The notes: generated by a model not told the origin, from the letters alone. A stretch of DNA of 64,000 bases from Notamacropus eugenii (GCF_028372415.1 NC_092872.1:389692853-389756852), one strand, 5' to 3'; shown: positions 22,190 to 30,900, numbered from the stretch's first letter. Numbers and translations: made by a program.

Positions 22190-24674
22190 ATGTGTGTGTT
22201 CTGAATGATATGGGGAAAATGAAAAATGTATGGGTACGTAAACTAATATCCAAACAAAAGAGACAGATCATCTACCTTCCTTGTACTCTTTTCAGTAAAT
22301 ACAAAAAATTACTACCTCAGTAGCTTTTGAATTACAAACAGGTTGGAGATTCTGTTTATTTCATAATTAACAAAGACTATCATTTCCTTTTTGACATTTT
22401 GCTTTACAGTTCAAATGTCTATGTTGCTAATTGTCAGTTTTCTTAAAATCACTTTTAATATACATACTGATAAAAATGTAATGGGAAAATAATAAAAGCT
22501 ATGAGACAGTTTTCTTGTTTTTCGAAGCTATAAGAGGAACTAAAATTGGATGCTATGAACATTTTGCAAAATATACTACTTGCACATGAAAGACTATAAT
22601 TTTATGATCTAAAACCAAATCCTGTATGAGGAGTATATTATGGGCAGTTTACCTTGTAGCAAGGGTAAATAAACTTCTGCTAATACATTTTCACTGAAAA
22701 ATAAACATAAGTTATTATATTCAATTACTTACCACTTGTTCCATTAACTTTCCTGAGGCTAATTCTTCCTGCAGCTTCTGAGCTTTCAGTGTACGTTTAG
22801 CCTATACAACAGAAATATCTTACATCATAAACAAAAATATGCAACCTTTTGACAAATTTTTTAAAAAATCCTAATAAAACAAATAACTAGCACTTTTACT
22901 ATTTTACTATTTTCAATACAGTCAGAAAACTGGACCACATGATCGCCTATCAGCCTAAAAAAAATTATATTTATAAATGTAAAATGAACTACAACTTTAG
23001 GTAACAAATAATCCAACTTATCTATCAGTTCCTCAACTTAGGCACCAAAATTAACACCTAAAAAATGAAAGACAAAATATTCTTGCTGGTTGAGTTTAAT
23101 GTCATTTACTAATCAGTTAAATCCACTATTACTTCTACTAACTTAAAAATGAAGCACATGCCATTTTAGACATAAATTCTCTGAGTTCATTCTGTTTTAA
23201 TAATACAGAATATGGAACAGAGAACAAATGTATATTCACTCATTAGGGATTATAGAAAAATCAGAAAATTTTACTCACCAGATCAACCTTGGCATACTCT
23301 TCCACAATCTTCATATGTTCCTCTGAGTTGTAGCCATTCCACCGATCCCTTTTACCATCATAGTCAAACATAAGCTGAGGTTGTATATGTTCATCTGGTG
23401 CTATGTTAGTTCCTGTGAATTTGGCACCAACACGCCTAGGTCTCTGAAAAATAGCATATTATTTTATTTTTTTCTTAAATAATTGCATTTTAGAAGGAAC
23501 TTTCACCTCATCTTTCTTTCACATAGATTGGAAAGACAACACCACCTTAGAGAGTATGAATGTTAGCAACTTTGCCTAATGACTGCTTTCCTTCATTTGG
23601 AATTTTCTGATTCTGATCAAATTTTCTCATAATACACTTCTGTTCATTAAAAATAACATTACAAAAATCTATTTTCATCAGTTCTCAGAGAAATAAAACA
23701 AGGACAGAATCTCTGGTAAGAGTCTCCAAAGCCTTCAATAAAAAGCTTACCTCAAAGCAGTCTTTTTTTTTGTGCGTCATAGCCCCACAATTTTCACATG
23801 CTCCTTTGCGGTATTTTGTAGTCACGATATTCTAAAATATGCAAACAAAATACACAGAATTGGCTCTATCCAGATAAATATGGTGAAAATAATTTGTTTT
23901 TAGAATGCACTCTTTAAGATGTTTCTCATGACAATGGTACCCTAAAACACTGAAAGATCTGACATCATAAAGTAAAATACTGTTGGAATAATCATTAATC
24001 TGGACTAAATTAGGGAAAAAAACCTTCAAAGGAAAACTGTCCAGGTGATATTTGGGACATTTACTATGAGGGAAAGTCTGGAGAATTTGGCGATGCAACT
24101 TTAAATAATGAAAGACTATAAGCTAATACTATACATTTCATGAATTTTAAATTTTAAAATATTTTTAATTTTTAATATTCCTTAAAATAATTTTTGGGGG
24201 GACATTTGTTCATGATTTAAAACATTTCTACCAATTGATACCTACAATTCACATACCTCTTTTACGCCCCTCTTATACCATTCTCCAGATGAACTGTACT
24301 CTTTCTGTTTCTCAGGTTGGGGTCTCTGATGCTTTAATGTGGGTCTTTTTGATGGATCTATATACCATGGCACAGAGGAGATGTACTGCGGAATATGAGG
24401 ATTGATATCTCTGTGATGAAATAAAAATTAGAAAGTTCAACAAGGTAGAAATTAATATAAGTTTAGTTTAAATATGCTTTTTCAGGCAAACTTAAATCAC
24501 TTACTTTCCTTCCTCATCTACTTCAGCTGGGGCATTACCCAGCTTTCTCTGTTCTTCTAGTTCCTTCTTCTTTCTCCAGTCTTCCCTTGTCATTTTCTTT
24601 GGCTCTTCCAAACCCATGTCATTTGATCCCCCTGGGGGGCCGGTGTTTGTTGCTTCTGCAACAGCAGCCGACAT
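8799..24674 (-). CDS. SLU7: SLU7 pre-mRNA splicing factor, complete coding sequence in 15 exons
   Basis: SLU7 is a nuclear spliceosome factor known to act at the second catalytic step, helping to select the 3' splice site. Coding exons on the minus strand, first to last: 24505-24674, 24257-24410, 23751-23831, 23279-23443, 22733-22801, 20477-20524, 16644-16775, 16254-16351, 16044-16111, 15533-15672, 15016-15177, 11003-11107, 10009-10080, 9495-9608, 8799-8981. All junctions read GT...AG and the frame stays open. The total is 1761 nt, or 586 residues plus stop, which is the human length. Visible parts: an N-terminal [19 protein letters not shown] segment, a CCHC zinc knuckle (C120, C123, H128, C133), an acidic [17 protein letters not shown] stretch near residue 235, and a lysine-rich tract (about 495-510) followed by a conserved C-terminus. 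Identification is by recognition of the family sequence. I saw no frameshift, so the gene looks functional. Confidence 0.97.
9495..9608 (-). CDS. SLU7: SLU7 exon 15 (lysine-rich tract)
   Basis: A 114-nt phase-0 exon for residues 489-526: LHQEKQKEE, then eight lysines, [21 protein letters not shown]. The basic run followed by Ser/Asp/Glu resembles a nuclear-localisation or phospho-regulated tail. The plus strand reads as a CTT-rich pyrimidine tract. Acceptor TTCTTGAAG, donor GTATTT. Confidence 0.94.
9740..9915 (+). repeat. MIR-like SINE in SLU7 intron 14
   Basis: Contains CAGTTTGAATCTGGCTGGG, a degraded 'agccctaatttc' segment and the tail AGCGCTTTGTAAATTATAAA then GTGCTACATAAATGTGA. Confidence 0.65.
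10009..10080 (-). CDS. SLU7: SLU7 exon 14
   Basis: A 72-nt phase-0 exon for residues 465-488, ending KTLME before GTAGG. The first two thirds ([18 protein letters not shown]) differ clearly from the human counterpart as I know it. Frame, length and splice sites are intact, so this looks like a fast-evolving linker rather than decay. Confidence 0.92.
10262..10450 (+). mobile_element. hAT-like non-autonomous DNA element
   Basis: Starts AGAGCAGAGGTATCAAACTC and ends near TGAGCTTGACCCCTCTGC, an inverted terminal repeat in degraded form. The interior (TTAAAATGTAACTGGGAGAT) matches the better preserved copy at 28085-28298 in the same orientation. Confidence 0.6.
10680..10860 (+). repeat. CORE-SINE fragment
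   Basis: Contains ACTTGCCCAGGGTCACAAAG, GAGGCAGGACCTGAACCCAT and a 'cttggctatccact' tail. Confidence 0.65.
11003..11107 (-). CDS. SLU7: SLU7 exon 13
   Basis: A 105-nt phase-0 exon for residues 430-464 ([20 protein letters not shown] followed by [15 protein letters not shown]). This Trp/Cys-rich block is strongly conserved in SLU7. Acceptor TATAG, donor GTGAGT. Confidence 0.96.
11450..11600 (+). repeat. MIR-like SINE fragment
   Basis: Reads CCTTAGTTTCTTTATCTGTC then AAATGGGGATATTAATACCT, the second half of a MIR element. Confidence 0.65.
12040..12300 (-). mobile_element. CR1/L3-like LINE 3' fragment, minus orientation
   Basis: Reads as the complement of the 12540-12790 copy: CATTAGGAAGCTTTTCCTTG, 'ctctgcaacttccctgcattgc', GTGACAGCCCTTAGAATCC. 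It is also the sense orientation of SLU7. The family is known from CR1/L3 LINEs of amniotes. Confidence 0.65.
12540..12795 (+). mobile_element. CR1/L3-like LINE 3' fragment, plus orientation
   Basis: Contains GCTTTGGAGAAAAGTAAAGG, AGAAAGAACTAGGAGTAATG and AATCTTCCTAATAATTAGAG, the CR1/L3 tail. Together with the previous entry it makes an imperfect inverted pair about 240 bp apart. Confidence 0.65.
12820..13030 (+). repeat. CORE-SINE
   Basis: CATTTTAAGATTTGCAAAGTG, TTTACAGATGAGAAAACTTG, GGATTTGAACTTAGGTCTTC and a CCAGAGCTCCA tail are all present. Confidence 0.75.
13560..14760 (+). mobile_element. LINE-2, partial ORF and 3' region
   Basis: Follows the L2 consensus as I know it: CATCATCCATATCATGCCCC, TCATTATCATCTCTTAGCAG, CAAAACTGAACTCATTACTC, GAAGTACAGGTCTGACTATA, ATGAACTCCAGGATCAAATA and CCCCATGCCTGGAATATAC. 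Numerous stops interrupt the reverse-transcriptase frame. A related fragment lies at 12290-12480. It is antisense to SLU7. Confidence 0.8.
15016..15177 (-). CDS. SLU7: SLU7 exon 12
   Basis: A 162-nt phase-0 exon for residues 376-429 ([50 protein letters not shown]). The acceptor has a clean CTTTTTCAG tract and the donor is GTAAG. The intron downstream (11108-15015) is 3.9 kb and filled by CR1 and L2 fragments. Confidence 0.96.
15533..15672 (-). CDS. SLU7: SLU7 exon 11
   Basis: Begins with two bases of a Leu codon, then [19 protein letters not shown] and a Lys/Glu-rich helix ([18 protein letters not shown]), up to residue 375. Acceptor CTTTAG, donor GTAATT, a weaker donor than most in this gene. 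Confidence 0.95.
16044..16111 (-). CDS. SLU7: SLU7 exon 10
   Basis: A 68-nt exon encoding residues 306-328 ([22 protein letters not shown]) plus one base. The acceptor reads TTTTAG followed by AG. Only the first AG keeps frame with exon 9, and using the second would lose two bases. The donor must be read as AGT|GTAAGT, because this restores Gln-Leu-Phe across the junction with exon 11. Confidence 0.94.
16254..16351 (-). CDS. SLU7: SLU7 exon 9
   Basis: Encodes residues 274-305 plus two bases of codon 306, containing [20 protein letters not shown] and [12 protein letters not shown]. This is the best conserved block of the family. Acceptor TTTTTAG, donor GTAAGT. Confidence 0.96.
16644..16775 (-). 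CDS. SLU7: SLU7 exon 8
   Basis: Encodes residues 230-273 as 44 whole codons: an acidic run ([12 protein letters not shown]), then [19 protein letters not shown], a highly conserved SLU7 signature. Acceptor ATTTTAG, donor GTAAGC. Confidence 0.96.
16889..16928 (+). repeat. (CA)20 microsatellite in SLU7 intron 7
   Basis: About 20 perfect CA units, 114 bp upstream (in gene sense) of exon 8. On the transcribed strand it reads (TG)n, a class of repeat known in other genes to influence splicing of a nearby exon. Confidence 0.95.
17360..17490 (+). repeat. CORE-SINE fragment
   Basis: Contains AACAGGTTAAGTGACTTAGC, AAGACTTGAACCCTGGTCTT and CTATCCACAATGCCATGC. Confidence 0.65.
17530..20250 (-). mobile_element. 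LINE-2, long minus-strand copy with reverse-transcriptase remnants
   Basis: The plus strand is strongly purine-rich because L2 is read on the minus strand, the sense of SLU7. At 18397-18361 the minus strand gives [11 protein letters not shown], a version of the L2 reverse-transcriptase DLSAAFDTVDH motif. At about 18240-18180 it gives a degraded GVPQGSVLGPLLF motif ([13 protein letters not shown]). Frameshifts and stops break it. A SINE is inserted at about 18545-18690. Confidence 0.75.
18545..18690 (+). repeat. MIR-like SINE inserted in the L2
   Basis: Contains TACAGCTGGAAGAAACATCA, AGATGAGGAAACTGAGGCCC and TAAGTGATTTGTTTAAGGTC. Confidence 0.7.
20477..20524 (-). CDS. SLU7: SLU7 exon 7 (48-nt microexon-like)
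   Basis: A short 48-nt phase-0 exon for residues 214-229 ([16 protein letters not shown]), flanked by ATGCAG acceptor and GTAGG donor. It lies between two of the longer introns: 2.2 kb upstream, containing the GA/CT microsatellite, and 3.7 kb downstream, containing an L2 element. Because it is phase 0 at both ends, skipping would keep the frame. Confidence 0.94.
20943..21196 (+). repeat. MAR1-type CORE-SINE, full length
   Basis: Well preserved: CAGTCTTGTCTGACTCTGTG, GGAGTAGTTTGCCATTTCCA, GACTTGCCCAGGGTCACACG, CTCTATCCACTGTGCCACCT. Confidence 0.85.
22096..22188 (+). repeat. (GA)n microsatellite in SLU7 intron 6
   Basis: About 93 bp of GA with a few AAAG variants at the left end. In the SLU7 transcript it is a (CU)n pyrimidine run between exons 6 and 7. 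Long open frames crossing it on both strands are artefacts of the repeat. Confidence 0.97.
22733..22801 (-). CDS. SLU7: SLU7 exon 6
   Basis: A 69-nt phase-0 exon for residues 191-213 ([18 protein letters not shown]...). The composition suggests a charged helix. Acceptor TATAG, donor GTAAGT. Confidence 0.95.
23279..23443 (-). CDS. SLU7: SLU7 exon 5
   Basis: Encodes residues 136-190 as 55 whole codons, containing [19 protein letters not shown] and the [14 protein letters not shown] motif typical of the central SLU7 (Prp18-interaction) region. Acceptor TTTTTCAG, donor GTGAG. Confidence 0.96.
23751..23831 (-). CDS. SLU7: SLU7 exon 4 (zinc knuckle)
   Basis: Encodes residues 109-135 as 27 whole codons. 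It carries the CX2CX4HX4C knuckle with ligands C120, C123, H128 and C133. This motif is known in SLU7 to affect nuclear retention and 3' splice-site choice. An uninterrupted run of nine A (KKK codons) lies directly between the histidine and the last cysteine. Donor is GTAAG; acceptor is TTTTAG. Confidence 0.97.
24257..24410 (-). CDS. SLU7: SLU7 exon 3
   Basis: Encodes residues 57-108, including [17 protein letters not shown] and [11 protein letters not shown], which are nearly invariant in SLU7 proteins. The exon completes codon 57 (Lys) with its first base. It is bounded by CACAG acceptor and GTATG donor dinucleotides on the minus strand. Confidence 0.96.
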
Positions 24675-24686
24675 GGTCCTGGTAAT
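24505..24686 (-). CDS. SLU7: SLU7 exon 2 (start codon exon)
   Basis: The acceptor is a pyrimidine-rich ...tcctcaaag on the minus strand ending at 24687, and the 12 nt from 24686 to 24675 are 5' UTR. The ATG at 24674-24672 opens [16 protein letters not shown], matching the SLU7 amino terminus, so this start is well supported. The exon encodes residues 1-56 plus two bases of codon 57, including the basic [17 protein letters not shown] segment. The donor is GTAAG at 24504-24500. The first 25 residues are less conserved against human than what follows. Confidence 0.96.
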
Positions 24687-24909
24687 CTTTGAGGAGGAAA
24701 AATAACTTAGATTTGATGGAGGTAGTCTTTCATTATATCATTTTTAAGCCACTCTTGAGTGCATGCCAATAATAATACTGGGGTTTTATATAATCTTCTG
24801 AATTTTTTTATTTCATAGCTCCTGATTCCTTCATACTCGTAGCACAGGTACACTGATAGAAGTCTTCCACTGATTTCGCATACCCCTAGTACTTATTATA
24901 CGTATGTAT

Positions 24910-24937
24910 ACACATACACGTATATACGTGTATGTGT
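24910..24937. repeat. 28-nt perfect palindrome
   Basis: ACACATACACGTAT is followed directly by its exact reverse complement. It lies in a CA/TG-rich stretch of intron 1, about 220 bp upstream (in gene sense) of exon 2. Confidence 0.9.
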
Positions 24938-24979
24938 GTGTACTTGAAATATGAATCTGTACAAAAAAGTCTATAGGAA

Positions 24980-25135
24980 CATAGATTTAGAGCTGGAAGG
25001 TATTTTAGAGATCATTTAGTTCAAGGCCCTGATTTTACAGATGAGGAAACAGGTCCAGTGAGGCTTGCTCAAGAAAACAGGTAGTAAAGTTACAGTTAGG
25101 ATTAAAGCTCTGGTCCTCTTGACTCCAAGTCATTC
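24980..25135 (+). repeat. MIR-like SINE
   Basis: Contains AGATTTAGAGCTGGAAGGTA, TTTTACAGATGAGGAAACAG and GGTCCTCTTGACTCCAAGTC. Confidence 0.7.
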
Positions 25136-25514
25136 TCTCCTTTAAAAAAAAAAAAAGGGTTGTTTTTTTTACTCTGAATTTAAGAAACACCAAATAAAAT
25201 AAGCAAGTCCAGATACAAAGCAGAAGAGGACTGTACATAAAACAGCAAATCTCTTTTATATATGGCTTGATTTCCTTTTTAAATATACATGTAATAAACT
25301 CAACATGTTAATTTTGAAAACTGTTTGGCTTGTCTGTAATTATTTCTGGTTTCCACCCATTCTTTTCTATGCATTTAAACAGTGTTTCAATGACTCTCTT
25401 TACTTTGGTTTTTATTTGTTACATACGTTCCCTCATGTCACTCTCCTTATACCATGCTGCCTCCCTCCTGTCCCTCCTGCCCACCTCACCAAGGCTTGGC
25501 AGGAATTATCTTCT

Positions 25515-25665
25515 TTCTTTCTAATCAAAGCACCAAATGCACCTTTAGTCCCAACAAGGGTTTCTTTGTTTAGAGTCATTTTTTACAGGTATTTGGTGGG
25601 GTTTGGGGGAGCACTCAAGCAACTTCCTGCTTTTACTCAGTCATCTTGGCTCTGCCCCAGGGGTC
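25515..25665 (-). mobile_element. L1 5' UTR fragment (extreme 5' end)
   Basis: On the minus strand it begins GGGGCAGAGCCAAGATGACT and runs to a TTTAGAGTCATTTTTTACAG block (plus-strand text). The same blocks occur at the end of the L1 5' UTR at 50925-51012. It lies in intron 1 in the same orientation as SLU7. Confidence 0.7.
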
Positions 25666-26814
25666 TCTCTGAATGGTACATGTTTGTGTGGAACGGCCAA
25701 GTTGGCGAGAATCCTTACAATAATTTTAACAAATATTTCATCAATTCCCAGCATGTGTGAAACTTATTATAGAAGTGACTCCAGGGTTATTAAAGGGTAA
25801 GCTAGAGAAGCTCAATGTCTGACAGATTTACAAGCTAGAAAGGATTCTCTCATACAGTTCTGGAAACACGTTTTGGGACTAGCCTAGCTAAATACAGAAA
25901 CCCTTTCATCAGCAGGTTGGCTACTAGCTGATTAATTCTTCGTCCACTATGATTCATGAAATAATGCTCCATAGTCCTATGAACCCTGCTTCTGTAGTGA
26001 TGGTAGCAGAGTGGCAGAAAAAGGGACAGTGGCTACTAAGTACCACACGGGTTTTAGAAAATCTAAAAATACTAATTTAGCTGCTAGAACTCTCCAAGTA
26101 TGAAATTTTTGTCCAACAACCAGTAAACTGACACAGTAGTGGAGGAACTGTATCACATCCATGCCATTCATGCTGTAAGTAAAACTCATAAGCATAAAGA
26201 AATTGTTGAGGAATGAAAGGATGGCTCAGAGATTTCTTTCTCCTTCGGGAGATGAATACAAAAGCTGGCTTTATAATGTGGTCAGACAACAAACATCGTT
26301 CCATGAGACAATCTGCTATATTGCTTTGGAGTGTTTACTATGCGCATTTGAAAAAAAAATCACCATGAATATAATTTTATGTGCCAAATCTATTTCAGAC
26401 AATGTAGTGGTGAAAGTCTACAAAAAACTTAAGATTCTTCAAACCAAATTAACATACACTTTCATGTTCAATGACTTCAAAGAGATGACAGGCACAGCAT
26501 AGAATAGTAAAAAAAAAAAATCTTGGAAAATATGATTCAGGATTAAGAAACTAAAGAATCTAAAGACCTGTAGATGACAAAGAAGCTTCATATCTGCATA
26601 CCATGAAGTCCTTCTTTAATAAGAGACATAAAAGGGACTAGACTTGATGAACACTGATCATCATAATAAGAAGAAAACTTATCTTGGGAAGTAGCTAGTT
26701 TACTGACATTGTAGTCAATTCAGAATCAGTTATTTGAATGCAGTAAGATCATCAAATGAGTTACAGTGACATCAAACTAAAAAAAAGGATAAAGATAAGA
26801 AGATATTGTAGACC

Positions 26815-27268
26815 AAGGTTCCTTAACCTTTTTTGTGACACAACCCTCTGGTGAACCTATGGACCTCTGTTGGAATAATATTAACTTTCTCTGATAATAA
26901 CAACTAGCATTTATATACAGTTTTGCAAATATTATCTCATTTTTATCCTCACAACCCTGGGAAGTAAGTACTTATCTTTATTTTAAAGATGAGGGAACTG
27001 AGATAGAGGTTAAGTAAACTGCCCTATTACACAGCTAATGAGAGTCTGAAGTTGGATTTGAACTCAGGTATTTCTAACCCATAGTACAACACTCTATCCA
27101 TTTCACCACCTACCTGTCTCTATAATATAAAATACAACGGAAACCAAATATATTGACATAAATATATAATTTTCCCCCATACAATTTCGCAGATCCCCTC
27201 TCCCACCCCAATCTATCTAAAGGAACCACTAGGTGTCCATGAATGCCAGGTTAAGAGTTCCTATTGTA
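26815..27268 (+). mobile_element. Non-autonomous DNA element split by a SINE
   Basis: The left end AGGTTCCTTAACCTTTTTTG and right end CCAGGTTAAGAGTTCCTATTG form a degraded terminal inverted repeat. The family is also seen at 56468-56750 in opposite orientation. A SINE at 26885-27120 interrupts it. Confidence 0.55.
26885..27120 (+). repeat. CORE-SINE inserted in a DNA element
   Basis: Contains TAACAACTAGCATTTATATA, AAGATGAGGGAACTGAGATA, TTGGATTTGAACTCAGGTAT and CACTCTATCCATTTCACCAC. Confidence 0.75.
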
Positions 27269-28084
27269 TATAATTACAGCTGTACAAAATGGATTTATTT
27301 AAATTAGCAACTGACTGAACAACAGGAAAAGGATAAAAGATATGAAATGGTACAGATCTGTTAACATTTCTATAGTGTCTATTCCCATCATTAATGATAG
27401 TGGTACCACCACATTTGGACCCTATCACTAACTGATAGGCTATGTGAGGAAACAGAAATCACACTTATAAAGACAAGCTTGGGAAAAGTAACTGGACCTA
27501 AATAAACATTACAGAAGTACAGAAGAAATCTATACTTCAGAAATACAAATATAAAGGTCCCAATCAATCAATATTGGGAAATGCAGGTATTGTAATGAAC
27601 AAAAGTGATCAATACAAATTAAAAAAAAATTAGGCAACGAAGAGATGCTATTAAATATCAATCCACAGATCTACTTTCTCAACTCTATAAAATCTTTATG
27701 AAAATTATTTATAGATATCATTGATGAATGTATGAAAAAGGAACAATTAAGACTTTTATGATTATTTCCTACAACAGAACATACTATCTGATTAAGATGT
27801 GTAAGGATGACAAGATTCTATTATACTGAATGACCATAAAATGACATTCCTTGGCAGCTTCAATACTTCTCTAAAAAGGTAACTTCCCTGTATATGTTAT
27901 GATTACATAAGGTTCCCTGATAGATGAAACCACAGGAGATAACTTTGTTCAAGGAGGCTCTTAATATAAAGAACAAATATGGTAATAGGAAAACATGCAG
28001 GACAAGGTGTTCATCACTGTTAAGGAGGATATTCTCTGAGAAATTCAGATGTCAGGGAGATTTCCTATATGTGGAGAGGTTTTC

Positions 28085-28298
28085 CAGATCAGTTGTCAAA
28101 AATGGGTCGCATGCATCCCACAACAGTTTTGAGTGTTGCTGGAACCAGATTAAAATGTAATTGGGAAACATTTATCAAAATAAAAATATAATAAAATGGA
28201 TATTACATTTTATAATGAAGTCACTATGTAGCCAGAGGGACCCTTATGTATGGATTAATGGTTTCCATTTCTTTTGAGTTTGATACCACTGCTCTACA
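28085..28298 (+). mobile_element. hAT-like non-autonomous DNA element
   Basis: Ends GAGTTTGATACCACTGCTCT, the complement of the left end of the 10262 copy. The interior GATTAAAATGTAATTGGGAA is shared between the two. Length about 214 bp. Confidence 0.65.
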
Positions 28299-28769
28299 CT
28301 GTCCTGTTATGAAAGACATTGAGCTTATAGCAATGGGTCCCAGAACATTGCAAGTTTCATCAAATAAAATTCACAAACTCTAAAAAGAGATTGGTTTGGC
28401 AGTTTACAAAGAAAACTCAAGTGAATGAAAAATTCTTACTGCTCAGATTACAATGCACATTTGGATTGAATTAATGTGTCAGTATCTACATCCTGGAAAG
28501 GTACTGAAGATGGACAGCGAAGTGGACCCCACAACACAAGGGTACAGGACTGTGGGTAGAATTATTTTTGGGAAATTGCAGTTTGTTCATTAATTACCAG
28601 GCAATACCTTATCACAAAAGCCACAGTTTTTAAATCTAGTGATATTACATAACTTCAAATCACAGAATACTATGATTCTGAAGATTCTGTGCTGGGGACA
28701 AACCCAAGGGCAATGAGAAAAAGCATGTTTGGAATGCCTACAATGTGATGCCTGATCCTAAAGGACCAA

Positions 28770-28905
28770 GACTTTAGGAAACTTGGGTCCAAGTCTCAGC
28801 TAACGTCACTACCTAGATGAAATGACCTTGGGAAAATTCTCTCCTTGGGCTCCTTCGTTCCTTAAGTAAAAGTATTGGAATAAATGATCTCAAAGATCTA
28901 AAAAT
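28770..28905 (+). repeat. MIR-like SINE
   Basis: Contains TTGGGTCCAAGTCTCAGCTA, GAAATGACCTTGGGAAAATT and ATTGGAATAAATGATCTCAA. Confidence 0.6.
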
Positions 28906-29165
28906 CAATGAACTTCTGAAGATGAAATTGCTGGAAACCACACCATATAAAATTCTGTTGAAAGAACTGGGTATATTTAATCCAAAACAGAAGACTTAGG
29001 TAGGCCACGTTAGCTATCTTCAATTATCTAAAAATGGCAAACTTAAGAGAAATGGGATTAGAGTTGTTCTGCTTGCTCTCAGAATACAGAAACAGGAAAA
29101 ATGAGCATAAGTTGGTGGGACAAATATTTCAGCTTGATTAAAAAAAAAATCCAACAACAAATAAA
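28906..29165 (+). mobile_element. CR1/L3-like LINE fragment
   Basis: Contains CACACCATATAAAATTCTGTTGAA-like text, 'gaactgggtatatttaatcc' and 'ttagctatcttcaattatct', as in the CR1/L3 3' region. Confidence 0.55.
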
Positions 29166-29809
29166 CTAACATTTAAAATTAAGGTTCCCTAGTAGAGTTG
29201 ACTGTACCTTCTAACTTTCTGTCACTTAAAGTTCCCCTTAAGAATAAGCTTTCTCAGGAGACAGCGAGTTCCCCATAATTAATTCCTTCAATAAGCATTT
29301 GTTGAACATCTTTTTATGTATTAGGGACTAGGGAAACAAAGACAAAATAAAACAACAAAAAAGAAATAGCTCCTGCCCTCAAGGATCTTATATCCTATTG
29401 GGTAGAAACACGTATATCTAAAATTAATTGTAAAATATGTAGAAAGTAATTTCCTAAGGTGATCACTAGCAGGTGGGGCAGGAAAGTACAGGACAGACTT
29501 TCTGAGTGGCACTTCTACAGAACTTTCTTTTAAATTTTATTTTTTTCAATCAAAGAAAATACACCTTCTTTGAAAAAGAACGAAAAACCAAATTTTGAAA
29601 GAAGTAAGGTGACGGAGTATATATAGTGAAAGTAAGCAGGGAGTATACTCCATGTATGAAGGGTAGCAGCCTGTGTACAAAGGCACAAGATGGGAAAAGC
29701 AAAGTCATATGCTTGGAGAGCTGCAGAAATTGTACGACCACTTCTTGGGGATGGGACAACACTCCTGGTTGGGTACAGGTTAATCAAGAAGATAAAGATA
29801 ATAACAGGT

Positions 29810-29985
29810 AGCATTTAAATAGCATTTTAAGGTTTGTAAAGTGCTTTACAACTACTGTCTCATTTGATCCTCACTTTACAGATGAGGAAACTGAAGCAGA
29901 CAGAAGTTAAGTGATTTGCCATAGTTAGTTAAGGGTTTGAGGCTGAACTTGAACTCAGGTCTTCCTGGCTACGGCTGTCCTCCAT
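29810..29985 (+). repeat. CORE-SINE
   Basis: Contains TTAAGGTTTGTAAAGTGCTT, CAGATGAGGAAACTGAAGCA and CTTGAACTCAGGTCTTCCTG. Confidence 0.75.
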
Positions 29986-29999
29986 GCCTGCAATGCCCT

Positions 30000-30592
30000 A
30001 CTGATGGGGTGCTTGTGCTTGGACCCCAATTTCAAGATCACATTTCTCCCTGGCCTCAAAACACTATCCCTTACAGTTTTCTCCTCAGTTAAAGGACACT
30101 ATGCCTAGTAATTACTCATGAGTGGGCCACTGTAAAACAAACTGTCTTTCCCCATTACAAAAACACATTGACCTCTGAAGAAATTCCCTTGTAAAAACAG
30201 GACTATTTTGTAACCACAGAATTATCATGTATCGATTCTAACGGTTATCATATACAATCCAGAGGTCAAGCTATAGACATCAACTCTCAAAGCTATCTTG
30301 CCACAGTTCTAATAGAACAAAAATACACCCTTTACAGAAATCCCTTCCCCTGGTTTCCAGCAGTGAATGACACCTGTGACCAAGGTAGTGTGTTATCACC
30401 CAACTAGCATATCTGCCAGATAATCCATTATTTTTCCTATATAAGCTTTAGTATCATTCCTGTTAAGTGGCAAGTTTCCTATACAATAAACCTTTGCCAC
30501 TTTTATTTACTTAAAGAATTCTCGAATCTGTGAATTCATTCCAGAGGACCCTCTCCTGCACTTCCTTCCTTGAGGGGTCCCTGAACCCCTCA
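30000..30592 (+). mobile_element. Solo LTR, ERV1/gammaretrovirus-like
   Basis: Has LTR architecture in plus orientation: a TATATAAG box near 30438, a CAATAAACC poly(A) signal near 30485, and a U5-like ATTCATTCCAGAGGACCCTC segment ending GGTCCCTGAACCCCTCA. No internal retroviral sequence follows. It separates two parts of an L2 element (CCATGCCTGCAATGCCCTAC on the left, CTTCCCCTCTGACCTCCTTG on the right). The boundaries are approximate. Confidence 0.65.
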
Positions 30593-30900
30593 AACTATAT
30601 CACTACTGCTTCCCCTCTGACCTCCTTGACTTCCTTTAAATCATAACTAAAATCCCACCTTCTACAGGAAGTTCTTCCCATCCCCTTTTAATTTCAGTGT
30701 CTTCCCTCTGTTAATTATTTTCTATTTATTCTGTACTGTATGTAGCTGCTTCGTATGTATGTTTGCATGTTGTCAGCCCTATTAAATTATAAGTTCCTTG
30801 GGGTGAGGGATAGTCTTTTGCCTCTTTTTTGTATCCCGAGCTTAGCACTGTGCCTGGCACAGAGTAGGCACTTTATACACGTTTAGTGAATTGGTACCAG
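30593..30900 (+). mobile_element. LINE-2 3' end
   Basis: Clear L2 tail: CTAAAATCCCACCTTCTACA, CTCTGTTAATTATTTTCTAT, TTATAAGTTCCTTGGGGTGA, GCACTGTGCCTGGCACAGAG. Confidence 0.85.

Noticed and set aside
22044-22323. Arg-Glu and Leu-Ser repeat proteins on both strands
   Set aside because: Translations of the GA/CT microsatellite.
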